From NCBI GenBank assembly GCA_031429355.1, contig JANOZM010000021.1:62001-126000 (forward strand): a stretch of 64,000 nt of DNA. The letters are read 5' to 3'. Shown here one piece after another: positions 18,041 through 27,156 of this stretch. The position numbers and the translations under genes are program-made. Position 1 is the first letter of the stretch. Each line of letters opens with the position of its first letter. Under the pieces are notes generated by a model that saw only the letters and a list, made by a program, of their open reading frames with translations, had not been told where the DNA came from and did no database searches. Source of the stretch: JANOZM01 sp031429355. GTDB taxonomy: Bacteria; Pseudomonadota; Gammaproteobacteria; Burkholderiales; Burkholderiaceae_E.

Positions 18041-18055
18041 CCACCTTTTTGGTGC
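18041..18055 (-). promoter_or_regulatory. NtrC-type binding site, distal
   Basis: Reverse strand GCACCAAAAAGGTGG, matching the same 15-bp pattern at 10 of 12 specified positions. It is centred about 113 bp upstream of the predicted glnA start, a usual enhancer distance and 60 bp from the proximal site. It could also be the residue of a weak hairpin after hemW. Confidence 0.5.
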
Positions 18056-18116
18056 CTTAATTTTTATCACTTAGATCGTTTCTAAGCACACCAAAGGCAC
18101 CGACAATAACCGCACG

Positions 18117-19313
18117 TTACAAGAACAAAGACTGCAGCTCATTTAAAAACAACATGCCCTGCGGCGTTGCGCGCAGGCGATTAGGCGACGTCTCCAATAG
18201 CTTTTTACCCAAGGCTTGGTTTAGTGACGATTGAACGGCCAAAATACTCAGGCCAGTACGATCTTCAAACAGACTGTTATCGACTCCATCAACTAACCGC
18301 AACGCGTTTAACATGAACTCAAAAGGCAACTCTACGGCAGCGACTGCTAGGTCTTGGCTCATTGGCGCGCCAGACAGTGCCTGTTCCATATATTGCTGCG
18401 GTGTTCGAAAACGAATTTGGCGTCGAATATCGGCTGCTGAACTAATTTTAGAATGCGCCCCAGCCCCGATACCCAAGTAGTCTCCAAACTCCCAATAGTT
18501 TTTATTGTGCCTAGATTGGTGACCCGGCTTAGACCACGCCGACACTTCGTAACGCTGATAACCCGCAGCAACTAACACTGTTTGCAATTGCTCTTGCATC
18601 GTGGCAATCGTGTCATCGTCTGGCAAAGTCGGCGGGTGCGAAGCAAAATAAGTGTTTGGTTCGAGCGTCAAGTTATATAGAGAAATATGCGGAGCATCGC
18701 AGGCTATGGCTTGCTTTAAATCGGCCAATGCTTGCTCGATGTTTTGATTGGGCAAACCGTACATTAAATCGATATTCCAAGTGGCATAAACCTCGGCCAC
18801 CAAAGCGGCCGCCGCCGTCGCCTGTGAAGCGTCATGAATCCGTCCGAGCGCTTTTAAGTGCTCGTTGTTAAAGCTCTGCACACCGATTGAAAGGCGATTT
18901 ACGCCCGCGTCTCGATAAGCCGCAAATTTTTCGGCCTCGAACGTTCCGGGATTAGCCTCCATCGTAACTTCGGCATCGGGAGCAACCTTTAGTCGAGCCC
19001 GCACCATAGTAAGCAATTGATCAATCGCTTGGCTGCTAAACAAACTAGGTGTCCCGCCACCAATAAAAATAGTTTGAATGGGCCGCCCCCAAATGCCCGG
19101 CAATGCAGATTCTAAATCACGTTCAAGCGCGCTTAAATACTGGGCTTCGGGAATATCTTTGGGATGCTCATGCGAATTAAAATCGCAATACGGGCACTTT
19201 TTTAAGCACCAAGGCAAATGAATATACAAGCTAAGTGGCGGCAATAACTTCAGCCCCGAACCCTCTGTTTTTACACTAATTGCACCCACCGGATGGAGCT
19301 TAATCGATTGCAT
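18117..19313 (-). CDS. hemW: Radical SAM heme chaperone HemW
   Basis: 398 residues. The radical SAM cluster motif is Cys36-x3-Cys40-x2-Cys43 in PWCLKKCPYCDF, with the extra HemW-type Asp-Phe after it; FIGGGTPS and the SAM-binding NPGTF follow. The C-terminal HemN_C domain includes ELPFEFMLNALRL. Proteins of this type were long annotated as oxygen-independent coproporphyrinogen oxidases, but HemW transfers heme. Lack of the extra N-terminal HemN residues supports HemW. It overlaps the end of rdgB by 14 bp and ends an operon rph-rdgB-hemW on the reverse strand. Confidence 0.93.
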   Translation of the reverse strand: MQSIKLHPVGAISVKTEGSGLKLLPPLSLYIHLPWCLKKCPYCDFNSHEHPKDIPEAQYLSALERDLESALPGIWGRPIQTIFIGGGTPSLFSSQAIDQLLTMVRARLKVAPDAEVTMEANPGTFEAEKFAAYRDAGVNRLSIGVQSFNNEHLKALGRIHDASQATAAAALVAEVYATWNIDLMYGLPNQNIEQALADLKQAIACDAPHISLYNLTLEPNTYFASHPPTLPDDDTIATMQEQLQTVLVAAGYQRYEVSAWSKPGHQSRHNKNYWEFGDYLGIGAGAHSKISSAADIRRQIRFRTPQQYMEQALSGAPMSQDLAVAAVELPFEFMLNALRLVDGVDNSLFEDRTGLSILAVQSSLNQALGKKLLETSPNRLRATPQGMLFLNELQSLFL

Positions 19314-19974
19314 ATTGCATTTGCTCTAACAGTTGTTGCATTGCTTGTGCTCGATGGCTAATTTGATTTTTTTGCTCGGGCGGCAATTGTGCGACTGTGC
19401 ACTGATGGTCTGGCAAATAAAAATGCGCATCGTAACCAAAACCACCGGCGCCATTTGGTTGGTCTGCAAATAGTCCCCACCAATTGGCTTGCGCAACCAA
19501 AGGCTGCGGATCGGTGGCGCTACGCAAATAGACCAATACACAAACGTAATAGGCTTTACGTAGCTGATTGGTGTGTCCCGCCGAGATGTTTGCTCCTTTG
19601 TCGGTTCGCAGCAATGCTATTTTTTTCGCAACGCTATTGGCTAAGGCTAAATTGTTTCGTTGATCGACGCTTAAATTATCGTTGCCTTTAAATTCAATAC
19701 TCTGTGCGAAACGTGCGGACAAAACGCCGGGCGAGCCATTTAAAATTGGCAGGCAAATGCCCGAATCATCAGCCAGTGCTGGCAGCCCTGATTGGCGTGA
19801 AGCATGCCGGGCTTTTTCAAGCGCATTTTCTAAAAATGTTAAATGCGGTTCTGGGCAAGAAGCAATTCCTAAACTAGTTTGGTCAATCACCTGCATATTT
19901 AACGGCAACAGCAATTGCGCAAACTCGCGTAATTTACCTTGGTTACCGCTAGCCAAAACACAACGTCGCTGCAT
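19300..19974 (-). CDS. rdgB: XTP/dITP pyrophosphatase (RdgB/HAM1)
   Basis: 224 residues. The N-terminal substrate loop is LASGNQGKLREFAQLL and the active-site acidic patch is LADDSGICLPILNG. The C-terminal base-recognition part is GGFGYDAHFYLPDH and KNQISHRAQAMQ. The enzyme removes non-canonical purine nucleotides (XTP, dITP) from the pool. A roughly 20-residue insertion in the middle (about residues 118-145, RTDKGANISAGHTNQLRK) makes it longer than the common 197 residues. The gene starts directly after rph (adjacent stop and start) and overlaps hemW. Confidence 0.95.
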   Translation of the reverse strand: MQRRCVLASGNQGKLREFAQLLLPLNMQVIDQTSLGIASCPEPHLTFLENALEKARHASRQSGLPALADDSGICLPILNGSPGVLSARFAQSIEFKGNDNLSVDQRNNLALANSVAKKIALLRTDKGANISAGHTNQLRKAYYVCVLVYLRSATDPQPLVAQANWWGLFADQPNGAGGFGYDAHFYLPDHQCTVAQLPPEQKNQISHRAQAMQQLLEQMQYAID

Positions 19975-20766
19975 TTACTTGGCCAAGCGATTTAGCGCTT
20001 GTTGTTGCATGCGCGTTAAATCTGCGATGCCTGCACTAGCGTAGTCCAACAGGTCATTCAGTTGGGCGCGGGTAAAGGGTGCGCCTTCGGCTGTACCCTG
20101 CACTTCAATCATCCCGCCGCGGCCTGTCATGACAACATTCATATCCGTTTCGCAATTCGAATCTTCGGTGTATTCCAAATCTAGGCGGGTTTGATCTTGC
20201 ACAATCCCAACAGAAATAGCGGCTACTGAATCTAGCAACGGATTCGCTTCGGGCGAAGTGCCAATTAGACCTTTTTCTTGTAAACCACGGACCGCTAAAG
20301 CTAAGGCGACCCAAGCCCCCGATATTGCTGCTGTACGAGTCCCACCATCCGCTTGCAACACGTCACAATCGAGGTGAATGGTTCGTTCCCCTAAGGCCTT
20401 TAAATTGACAACGCCACGCAACGACCGACCAATTAGGCGCTGTATTTCTTGAGTGCGGCCCGATTGTTTACCTCGGGCGGCTTCGCGGTCGGTACGGGTG
20501 TGGGTGGATCGTGGCAGCATTCCGTATTCAGCGGTTACCCAGCCCTGCCCTTGACCACGCAAGAAACCAGGTACTTTTTCTTCAACCGAGGCATTACATA
20601 AAACGCGTGTGTGCCCAAAACTAATTAAAACCGACCCTTCGGCATAACGGGTTGCACCCACTTCAAATTTCACTGGACGCAATTGATTATTTAAGCGCCC
20701 ATCAGCACGCACTATTAATGGTTGAGTGGTTGATTGAATGGAAGCGCTTTGTTGTTGATCGGTCAT
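19975..20766 (-). CDS. rph: Ribonuclease PH
   Basis: 263 residues. Typical phosphorolytic exonuclease: [76 protein letters not shown], and [20 protein letters not shown] with the catalytic Asp. It trims tRNA 3' ends using phosphate. An N-terminal extension of about 17 residues precedes the normal start. AAGG at about 9 bp before ATG 20766 supports this start. The upstream leader is A/T-rich and carries a 14-bp repeat. Confidence 0.96.
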   Translation of the reverse strand: MTDQQQSASIQSTTQPLIVRADGRLNNQLRPVKFEVGATRYAEGSVLISFGHTRVLCNASVEEKVPGFLRGQGQGWVTAEYGMLPRSTHTRTDREAARGKQSGRTQEIQRLIGRSLRGVVNLKALGERTIHLDCDVLQADGGTRTAAISGAWVALALAVRGLQEKGLIGTSPEANPLLDSVAAISVGIVQDQTRLDLEYTEDSNCETDMNVVMTGRGGMIEVQGTAEGAPFTRAQLNDLLDYASAGIADLTRMQQQALNRLAK

Positions 20767-20779
20767 GAAAACATCCCTT

Positions 20780-20824
20780 GATTACTTTTTTAGATTGATT
20801 GTTTTTGATTAATTGTTTTTGATT
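20780..20824 (-). repeat. 14-bp A/T-rich direct repeats in the rph leader
   Basis: Reverse strand AATCAAAAACAATT is repeated as AATCAAAAACAATC, and then more loosely AATCTAAAAAAGTA, just before the rph ribosome site. It may be slippage-derived, or may keep the rph leader unstructured. Confidence 0.6.
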
Positions 20825-20906
20825 GCGTGTTTGATACTAATTGATGATTATCGGGGTTAGCACCTGCCACGCAGTACATTTCCCGCAGTTACTTTAGCGC
20901 GATGTT

Positions 20907-21833
20907 TTATCGACGTACTTTGCTATCAACCGCCGCGATTGCGGTGCGAATTTCGTCTATTGTTTTTTGAATTTCATCGTCCGATAAGTGACTAACATCG
21001 GCAGCAGATTCTGGCGCGGATGCCAAAATGGTGGAGGTTACGGCACCTTTGGGCAACCAATCCGATGAAATATCGGTTGGTATTGTTAGCCCGTCGGGTT
21101 GCTCCCAAATTAGGGTAACTGCAGTCGCGTTATCAGCAGTTCGGCCATTTTTTTCGACACAATCTCGCACTAGTTGAGGCAACGATTCACTTAAATTACT
21201 TTGCTTTAAGCCAACCGCAAATTGCTCGTCGCCGCCCGCGCTCCAAACACCGTCGCTGCACAGTAAAATTAAATCGCCGGGCTGCAACGCGATGGGTTGC
21301 GAGACCTCAATAATTGGTTCAATCTCGATACCCAAACAATTAAGTACTTTATTGCGATCAGGATGTCGATCCGTTTGGCTTGGATCAAGCAGACCTAAAC
21401 TTACTAAAGTTTCTAGCTTGGAATGATCGCGGGTGCGAGTCTTTAACAGCCCATCGCGATACAAATAACAACGGGAATCCCCTGCATGCGCCCACCAGGC
21501 AAATCCGTCTTGAATAACGCAAGCCGCGACCGTGGTACGGGGCGTATCCTGGTACTGCTTTTCGATTGTTTCGCTTAAAATTTCACGATGTGCGGTTTTT
21601 AAAGCAGCAGATAGGAAAAAACCCGGATCACGCAAATTGGGTTTTGCGAACATTTCAAATTGTTCGGCGACAATTTTGGTCGTAATTTGTGCCGCAATTT
21701 CCCCGCCAAAATGACCGCCTAAGCCATCGGCTACAACCATCATGATGCAGTCACGCGTAAACGCGTAACCCATACGATCTTGGTTATTGGCGCGCCCACC
21801 AACGGCGCTGTCTTGGAAGATTGAGAAACGCAT
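20907..21833 (-). CDS. PP2C-family serine/threonine protein phosphatase
   Basis: 308 residues. PP2C motifs in order are GGRANNQDRMG (motif 1), MVVADGLGGHFGG with the metal-binding Asp-Gly, AWWAHAGDSRCYLYRDG, LLLCSDGVW, and a degenerate final ADNATAVTLI with Asp-Asn. The metal Asp residues are all present, so it should be an active Mn/Mg phosphatase. The C-terminal about 60 residues after the domain are Ser/Asp-rich. It is 10 bp downstream of the kinase gene at 21844-22875 and surely co-expressed with it, forming a reversible phosphorylation pair. Targets are unknown. Confidence 0.93.
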   Translation of the reverse strand: MRFSIFQDSAVGGRANNQDRMGYAFTRDCIMMVVADGLGGHFGGEIAAQITTKIVAEQFEMFAKPNLRDPGFFLSAALKTAHREILSETIEKQYQDTPRTTVAACVIQDGFAWWAHAGDSRCYLYRDGLLKTRTRDHSKLETLVSLGLLDPSQTDRHPDRNKVLNCLGIEIEPIIEVSQPIALQPGDLILLCSDGVWSAGGDEQFAVGLKQSNLSESLPQLVRDCVEKNGRTADNATAVTLIWEQPDGLTIPTDISSDWLPKGAVTSTILASAPESAADVSHLSDDEIQKTIDEIRTAIAAVDSKVRR

Positions 21834-21843
21834 ACTGTCTGAC

Positions 21844-22875
21844 TTAACCTTGCCTTGTTTTACCCTTGCCCGTGGTGAGGGCCATCAAGCTATCGGGTTG
21901 TTCCATAATTGTTTTGACGGAAACGGTATTAAACCACTTCATCACAGTTGTTCGGCTTTCTTCTAATTTATCGCCGTCAGCTGTATCTCGAATAATACGT
22001 TGCACTGCAAAAATACTTTGCGGGCGCTCCATCGGATTCAAACGTAAACACCAACCAATAATTTCCACCATTGCGACCGAATAACTACGTTTGTAGTTAT
22101 GCAAAATTTCGTAGGTTTTATCGCCCTTATACCGCTGATCGGCTGGTTGTGGGGGAGAACCCACAATGCTAGCAAACATACTGGCACCAATTCCGTACAC
22201 ATCTGTCCAAGGACCAAACTCGTGTTGCTTGCGGTACAACTCGGGCGCGGCAAAACCTGGCGTGTACATTGGAAATAAACGCTGCCCGTTGTCTTCTAGT
22301 GTTTGGCGAGCCGCACCAAAATCTAACATGATGGGCGAACCATCCATGCGCAAGTAAATGTTGGACGGCTTCACATCCAAATGCAGCAACCGATTGGTGT
22401 GCACTTCGCGCAGACCATTCATTACTTGCAAAAAAATACGCCTCAAGTGCTTTTCTGGAAGCACCATCCTCGAGCCTTTTACGGCATTACGACGGTACTT
22501 CAATACAATATCTTGCAGACTACGACCGCGCTCGTAATTCATCACCATGTACACAGTTTCATTAGCGCGGAAAAAATTTTGTACTCGAACCACATTAGGA
22601 TGTTGAATACGCGCAAGTGCTCTGCCTTCTTCAAAGAAGCAGCGCAAGCCATTGCGATACGTACCGATATTCTCGGCAGGGATATGCGGCACCAACTCGC
22701 CCGACCCGCGTTTTACCAACGAAGCGGGCAAATATTCTTTAATTGCAAACTGCATACCGCGCTCGTCTTCGGCCAAATAGACGATAGAAAACCCGCCACT
22801 GGCAATCTTACGTAAAATGCGATAGCCGCCAATTTCTAAGCCCTCGGGCAAAGAGGCGTTGTTTTGAGTCCCCAT
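21844..22875 (-). CDS. Hanks-type serine/threonine protein kinase
   Basis: 343 residues with no membrane segment or PASTA repeats, so it is a soluble kinase. Gly-loop IASGGFSIVY (24-33), catalytic Lys46 in FAIKEYLP, alpha-C Glu83/84, the catalytic loop HLDVKPSN with Asp167, DFG at 185-187 and the APE-type motif (PGFAAPELY). The loop has Leu instead of Arg before the Asp (HLD, not HRD), so activation-loop phosphorylation may not be needed. It pairs with the PP2C gene 10 bp downstream. The location next to rph/rdgB and yicC is unusual for a signalling pair and says little about the target. Confidence 0.94.
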   Translation of the reverse strand: MGTQNNASLPEGLEIGGYRILRKIASGGFSIVYLAEDERGMQFAIKEYLPASLVKRGSGELVPHIPAENIGTYRNGLRCFFEEGRALARIQHPNVVRVQNFFRANETVYMVMNYERGRSLQDIVLKYRRNAVKGSRMVLPEKHLRRIFLQVMNGLREVHTNRLLHLDVKPSNIYLRMDGSPIMLDFGAARQTLEDNGQRLFPMYTPGFAAPELYRKQHEFGPWTDVYGIGASMFASIVGSPPQPADQRYKGDKTYEILHNYKRSYSVAMVEIIGWCLRLNPMERPQSIFAVQRIIRDTADGDKLEESRTTVMKWFNTVSVKTIMEQPDSLMALTTGKGKTRQG

Positions 22876-22974
22876 GCTTTGATTCTAATAGATTTACGTT
22901 AGTAATCTAAGATCCGCTCTGATGAATTGCATTTCTGACGCCCATCTAACGCAACAGCAAGATTGAATTTCAAC

Positions 22975-23973
22975 ATGTTTAACAATAAAACCCACAGCAT
23001 GACCGGCTTCGGCTTGGCCTCCGAGCACTTTGCTTGGGGATCTTTAGTTATCGAACTACGCTCCGTGAACTCGCGATTTCTCGAATTGCATTTCAAAATG
23101 CCCGACCAATGGCGCGGTGCAGAACCGATTTTGCGCGAGCTGCTGCAGCAACAACTAAAACGCGGCAAAGTTGAATGTCGTTTAAGTAGCAAAATCGTAC
23201 AAGACCAAAACGATGACGCAACTCTAATACCTGCGCAATTGCAAAAAATTGCTGATTGGCAAAAGCAAATTCACTCCACATTTGCAGCGGCCCAGCCCTT
23301 GTCCGTCTATGAAATTCTTAATTTAGCGCAATCCAACAATGCTGGTGCCAGCTACAGCTCAAACAACGCAATTCAAAGCGAAACGCTGCTGGCTGGTGGA
23401 CAACTCAATGCAGAACAAACACAAGCCTTGCTCACTACCGCACAAAAAGCGCTGACCGGTTTGATCGAAAGTCGTCAACGCGAAGGTGCAGCGTTGGCGC
23501 AAACGCTGAAGCAAGGCTTAACGCAGTTGCGGGGCATTGTTGATCCGCTAGCCGAACAAATGCCTGTATTGATCGCAGCGCAGCAGCAAAAACTAACCGA
23601 CCGATTGCAAACCGTGCTGACTTCGAGCGGCGCAAACAGTACCGGTACTAGTGATAAAAAAGCCGAAACTAACGCAGTGGAAATCAGCCATGACGAAATC
23701 ATGTTGCGCATTCGCCAAGAAATTAGCGCTTTAGGGCTAAAAGCAGACGTTGCCGAAGAACTCGCACGTTTGAACGCGCACATCGCCGAGTTTGATCGCA
23801 GCCTAGATGCCGCAGGCCCACACGGCAAACGACTAGACTTTTTGGTACAAGAATTGAACCGCGAAGCGAACACGGTTGGTTCGAAATCGCTCAGCCTAAT
23901 CAGTACCCATGCGTCGCTTGGACTGAAACAAGTGATCGAGCAGCTACGAGAACAGATTCAAAATTTAGAGTGA
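22975..23973 (+). CDS. yicC: YicC family endoribonuclease
   Basis: 332 residues from ATG 22975; a TTG at 22963 is a weaker alternative. The hallmark N-terminus HSMTGFGLAS and the C-terminal DUF1732 block (GKRLDFLVQELNREANTVGSKS) are both intact. The family is now known to contain RNA endonucleases involved in sRNA decay in E. coli. The middle is somewhat longer than in E. coli YicC (287 residues), with Ser/Asn-rich inserts near residues 120-140 and 220-235. In many proteobacteria gmk follows; here rpoZ follows instead. Confidence 0.93.
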   Translation: MFNNKTHSMTGFGLASEHFAWGSLVIELRSVNSRFLELHFKMPDQWRGAEPILRELLQQQLKRGKVECRLSSKIVQDQNDDATLIPAQLQKIADWQKQIHSTFAAAQPLSVYEILNLAQSNNAGASYSSNNAIQSETLLAGGQLNAEQTQALLTTAQKALTGLIESRQREGAALAQTLKQGLTQLRGIVDPLAEQMPVLIAAQQQKLTDRLQTVLTSSGANSTGTSDKKAETNAVEISHDEIMLRIRQEISALGLKADVAEELARLNAHIAEFDRSLDAAGPHGKRLDFLVQELNREANTVGSKSLSLISTHASLGLKQVIEQLREQIQNLE

Positions 23974-24019
23974 ACGCGGTATCATAGAGGTTCATATTTA
24001 ATGCGAGAGAACTACCTCC

Positions 24020-24223
24020 ATGGCACGTATCACTGTTGAAGATTGCTTAAAGCACATCCCTAACCGCTTCGAACTAGCCCTCGCCGCAACTTATCGCGCG
24101 CGGATGTTGGCACAAGGTCATGCACCCAAAATTGACTCGAAGGACAAGCCAACGGTTATCGCCCTGCGTGAAATCGCAAGCAGCAAAGTGGGCATTGAAA
24201 TGCTCAAACGCGTGCCAGTGTAG
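24020..24223 (+). CDS. rpoZ: RNA polymerase omega subunit
   Basis: 67 residues, normal for beta-proteobacterial omega. The sequence [26 protein letters not shown] and [14 protein letters not shown] is diagnostic. Omega helps assemble beta' into RNA polymerase and contributes to ppGpp binding. It is followed 14 bp later by spoT, the usual rpoZ-spoT pairing. Confidence 0.97.
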   Translation: MARITVEDCLKHIPNRFELALAATYRARMLAQGHAPKIDSKDKPTVIALREIASSKVGIEMLKRVPV

Positions 24224-24237
24224 GCACCTTTTAGCGT

Positions 24238-26403
24238 ATGGGCGATGAAGGTTTCTTGCCCATGGCGACTCGCCCCGATCCACGGCGCGTCGCCTCAATC
24301 AACACGTTGTTATCGCTTTGCGACTACCTCGACGCCGATGATAAAAAGCGTCTCAAAGTAGCCTACCGTCTTAGCGACGAAGCACACCTAGGCCAAGTCC
24401 GCAGCAGCGGCGAGCCTTACATTTCCCACCCGATTGCAGTAGCCGAAATTTGCGCCCGGTGGCGGCTTGATGTCGAAGCCATCATGGCGGCGTTATTGCA
24501 TGACGTGGTTGAAGATTGCGAAATTCCGTTAAGCGAGATTATTGAAAAATTTGGGCCCGGGGTCGCGGCAATGGTCGACGGTCTTTCTAAACTTGATCGT
24601 GCCGAATTTGCGTCCAAAGAAGTAGCTCAGGCCGAAAATTTTCGAAAAATGCTGTTGGCCATGTCACGGGACGTACGGGTCATTTTGATAAAGCTAGCCG
24701 ATCGCTTGCACAACATGCAAACCTTAAGCGCGGTACCTTTAGATAAGCAGCGCCGCGTTGCCGGTGAAACGATGGAAATTTACGCACCAATTGCAGACCG
24801 CCTGGGCTTAAACGAGTTGTATCGCGAACTGATCGATCTTTCGTTTCGTTTCCAAAGCCCCCATCGGTTTGCGGTTTTGGACAAAGCGGTGCAATCAGAG
24901 CGCCGCCAAAATCGTCATTTGTACAAACGCATCCTTGAAGATCTTGAGCTAAAGCTTAACGACTTTTCGGTTGAGGCGGCCATCGAAAGTCGCGAAAAAA
25001 CGCTGTTTGGTATTTATAGCAAAATGCGTACAAAACATGCACCGTTTTCAGCGGTAATGGATGTTTACGGTTTTCGATTAGTAGTGGCTGATCTATCAGA
25101 TTGTTACTTAGCGCTCGGTGCGATTCATGCCGCCTACCGCCCTATTACAGATCGATTTAAAGACTACATAGCCAGTCCAAAAACCAATGGCTATCAATCG
25201 ATGCACACAACGGTTATTGGCCCACACGGCACGGCCGTAGAGTTTCAAATTCGCACCCGCGCAATGCACCGATCAGCCGAGGCAGGCGTCGCTGCGCACT
25301 GGCTTTACAAAGCAAAAGACGAGACGTTTAGCGATTTGCAATCGCGCACGCATCGTTGGCTACAAGGTCTGTTAGACATTCAAAGCAGTACCCACGATTC
25401 GCTAGAATTTTTGGAACACGTCAAGGTCGATTTGTTTCCCGATGCAATTTACGTGTTTACGCCCAAAGGCATGATTCGCGCTTTACCAAAACATGCGACG
25501 GCCCTCGATTTTGCCTATGGTATCCATACTGGCGTCGGTAATCAGGCGCTATCGGCTACCGTTAACGGGGTTGATGTCCCGTTACGAACCGAGTTAAATC
25601 ATGGCGATGTTGTTGCCATTACGACCGACCCAAAAGTTAACCCAAATTCTAGTTGGTTGTCGTTCGTGCGAACAGGTAAAGCACGCAGTGAAATTCGTCA
25701 TTTTCTACGCACTACGCAGCTGTCGCAATCGGTGCAATTGGGCAAACAGTTGCTCGAACAAGCACTAGCTGCAATTCGCATCGACTCATCACACATTACC
25801 GCGCAACATTACGAAAAAACTGTGCAGGACGCTGGTGCAACTTCGACCGAAGATTTGTATGCTGAGATTGGATTAGGCAAAATTTTAGCCCCTATTGTTG
25901 CGCGTAGTTTAGCCAAACATTTAAACCCCGATGGCGATTGGCTAACGCGAACAGTGGCTCGACTTCCGGTAATTATTCGCGGCACCGAAGGCATGACCGT
26001 ACAATTTTCTAAATGTTGCAATCCTTTGCCGGGCGATGAAATTCTGGGGCATATGTTGGGTGGCCATGGGCTTGCGTTACACCGCAACACTTGCGAGCAA
26101 GCAAACCGCCATCGCGAACGCGATTCGGATCGTTGGATTGATGTTGCTTGGTCAAAAGAAATTACTGGTTCGTTTCATAGCAAAATTGAAATTTATGTTG
26201 CCAATGAACCCGGCTTACTAAGCCGCGTAACCGGTGAAATTGCAGCAGCTGACTCTAATATTGTCGATGTACATATGGAACATGATGCCGAAATAGCAAG
26301 CACATTACGCTTGGGTGTCGAAGTGAAAGATCGGGATCATCTAGCTCGGATTATGCGGATTTTACGTCGCATTCCCGGTGTGAAACGAATTGAACGGCTG
26401 TAA
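24238..26403 (+). CDS. spoT: Bifunctional (p)ppGpp synthetase/hydrolase SpoT
   Basis: 721 residues. The N-terminal HD domain is intact: ISHPIAVAEI with one metal His, and His88-Asp89 in ALLHDVVEDCE. The synthetase domain carries the RFKD signature (Arg306-Phe-Lys-Asp309) in DRFKDYIASPKTNGYQS, the positive-charge form typical of bifunctional RSH enzymes. TGS (VFTPKGMIRALPKHATALDFAY), helical, zinc-finger-like (CCNPLPGDEILG) and ACT (IEIYVANEPGLLSRVTGEIA) domains follow. It should both make and degrade (p)ppGpp. The start at 24238 fits the 14-bp gap from rpoZ; ATG at 24262 is possible. Confidence 0.96.
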   Translation: MGDEGFLPMATRPDPRRVASINTLLSLCDYLDADDKKRLKVAYRLSDEAHLGQVRSSGEPYISHPIAVAEICARWRLDVEAIMAALLHDVVEDCEIPLSEIIEKFGPGVAAMVDGLSKLDRAEFASKEVAQAENFRKMLLAMSRDVRVILIKLADRLHNMQTLSAVPLDKQRRVAGETMEIYAPIADRLGLNELYRELIDLSFRFQSPHRFAVLDKAVQSERRQNRHLYKRILEDLELKLNDFSVEAAIESREKTLFGIYSKMRTKHAPFSAVMDVYGFRLVVADLSDCYLALGAIHAAYRPITDRFKDYIASPKTNGYQSMHTTVIGPHGTAVEFQIRTRAMHRSAEAGVAAHWLYKAKDETFSDLQSRTHRWLQGLLDIQSSTHDSLEFLEHVKVDLFPDAIYVFTPKGMIRALPKHATALDFAYGIHTGVGNQALSATVNGVDVPLRTELNHGDVVAITTDPKVNPNSSWLSFVRTGKARSEIRHFLRTTQLSQSVQLGKQLLEQALAAIRIDSSHITAQHYEKTVQDAGATSTEDLYAEIGLGKILAPIVARSLAKHLNPDGDWLTRTVARLPVIIRGTEGMTVQFSKCCNPLPGDEILGHMLGGHGLALHRNTCEQANRHRERDSDRWIDVAWSKEITGSFHSKIEIYVANEPGLLSRVTGEIAAADSNIVDVHMEHDAEIASTLRLGVEVKDRDHLARIMRILRRIPGVKRIERL

Positions 26404-26468
26404 TTAAATCTAACCCGTCCTTATGTCCTGCGGCCCAAATTTAAGTGAATTTCAGCAATGTAATTTAC

Positions 26469-27029
26469 TTAAGCATTGTGATCGTAATTTACATCGTTAA
26501 TTTCTACCGCTAACAAACCCTGGGGCGTTCTTATTTGCACGGTATCCCCAACCCGTGCTTTTAATAGCGCGGTTGAAACCGGCGAAATCCAGCTGACTAA
26601 GCCTTGATCCGCAGCAACTTCGTCAATACCCACAACAGTAACCACACGCTCGGTGCCGTCGGGTTCTTCATACGAGACTGTTGCACCAAAGAAAACTTGC
26701 TCCACACCTTCTCGACCACTTGGGTCAACGGGTACAGCTGAATCAATACGTTTTGTTAAAAATCGAATTCTGCGATCAATTTCGCGTAGTCTTTTTTTGC
26801 CGTACAAATAATCGCCGTTTTCGCTACGATCACCGTTAGAAGCAGCCCAAGAAACGATACGCACAACTTCGGGTCGATCTACATCTAACAACCGCAACAT
26901 TTCGTCTTTAAGCTTCTGTAAACCGCTAGGACGAATGTAGTTTTTGAAGTTGGGAATAATGGCCCCAGCTTGGGCAAGATCATCCTCTTCATCATCCCCG
27001 TTGGGCTCTTTTACAAATGCTTTATTCAT
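26469..27029 (-). CDS. greB: Transcript cleavage factor GreB
   Basis: 186 residues. The N-terminal coiled coil with the acidic tip (WAASNGDRSENGDYLYGKKRLREIDRRI) and the C-terminal FKBP-like domain (FFGATVSYEEPDGTERVVTVVG, WISPVSTALL) are clear. The GDYLYGKKRLREID pattern is GreB-like rather than GreA-like. It rescues backtracked RNA polymerase by inserting the coiled-coil tip into the secondary channel. An acidic N-terminal extension (GDDEEDD, about residues 10-18) is added. It converges with spoT and is divergent from the ORF at 27157. Confidence 0.94.
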   Translation of the reverse strand: MNKAFVKEPNGDDEEDDLAQAGAIIPNFKNYIRPSGLQKLKDEMLRLLDVDRPEVVRIVSWAASNGDRSENGDYLYGKKRLREIDRRIRFLTKRIDSAVPVDPSGREGVEQVFFGATVSYEEPDGTERVVTVVGIDEVAADQGLVSWISPVSTALLKARVGDTVQIRTPQGLLAVEINDVNYDHNA

Positions 27030-27156
27030 TTACTTTTCTTTCCATTGCGACTGGGCCAGTGTTTTATTGCGTCAAACCATGCCGTTCGTCATTTAACTGA
27101 TTCCGTTTAAACGCCACCAATGGAAGCGTAGACCCATTTAATCAGACACTACGAGT

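Noticed and set aside
22381..22815. 144-residue forward ORF
   Set aside because: Antisense to the protein kinase gene, whose catalytic motifs lie in the same stretch.
26440..26472. TTAAGT...ACTTAA dyad between spoT and greB as a terminator
   Set aside because: The stem is A/T-only and imperfect, with no T-run, and it overlaps the greB stop codon.
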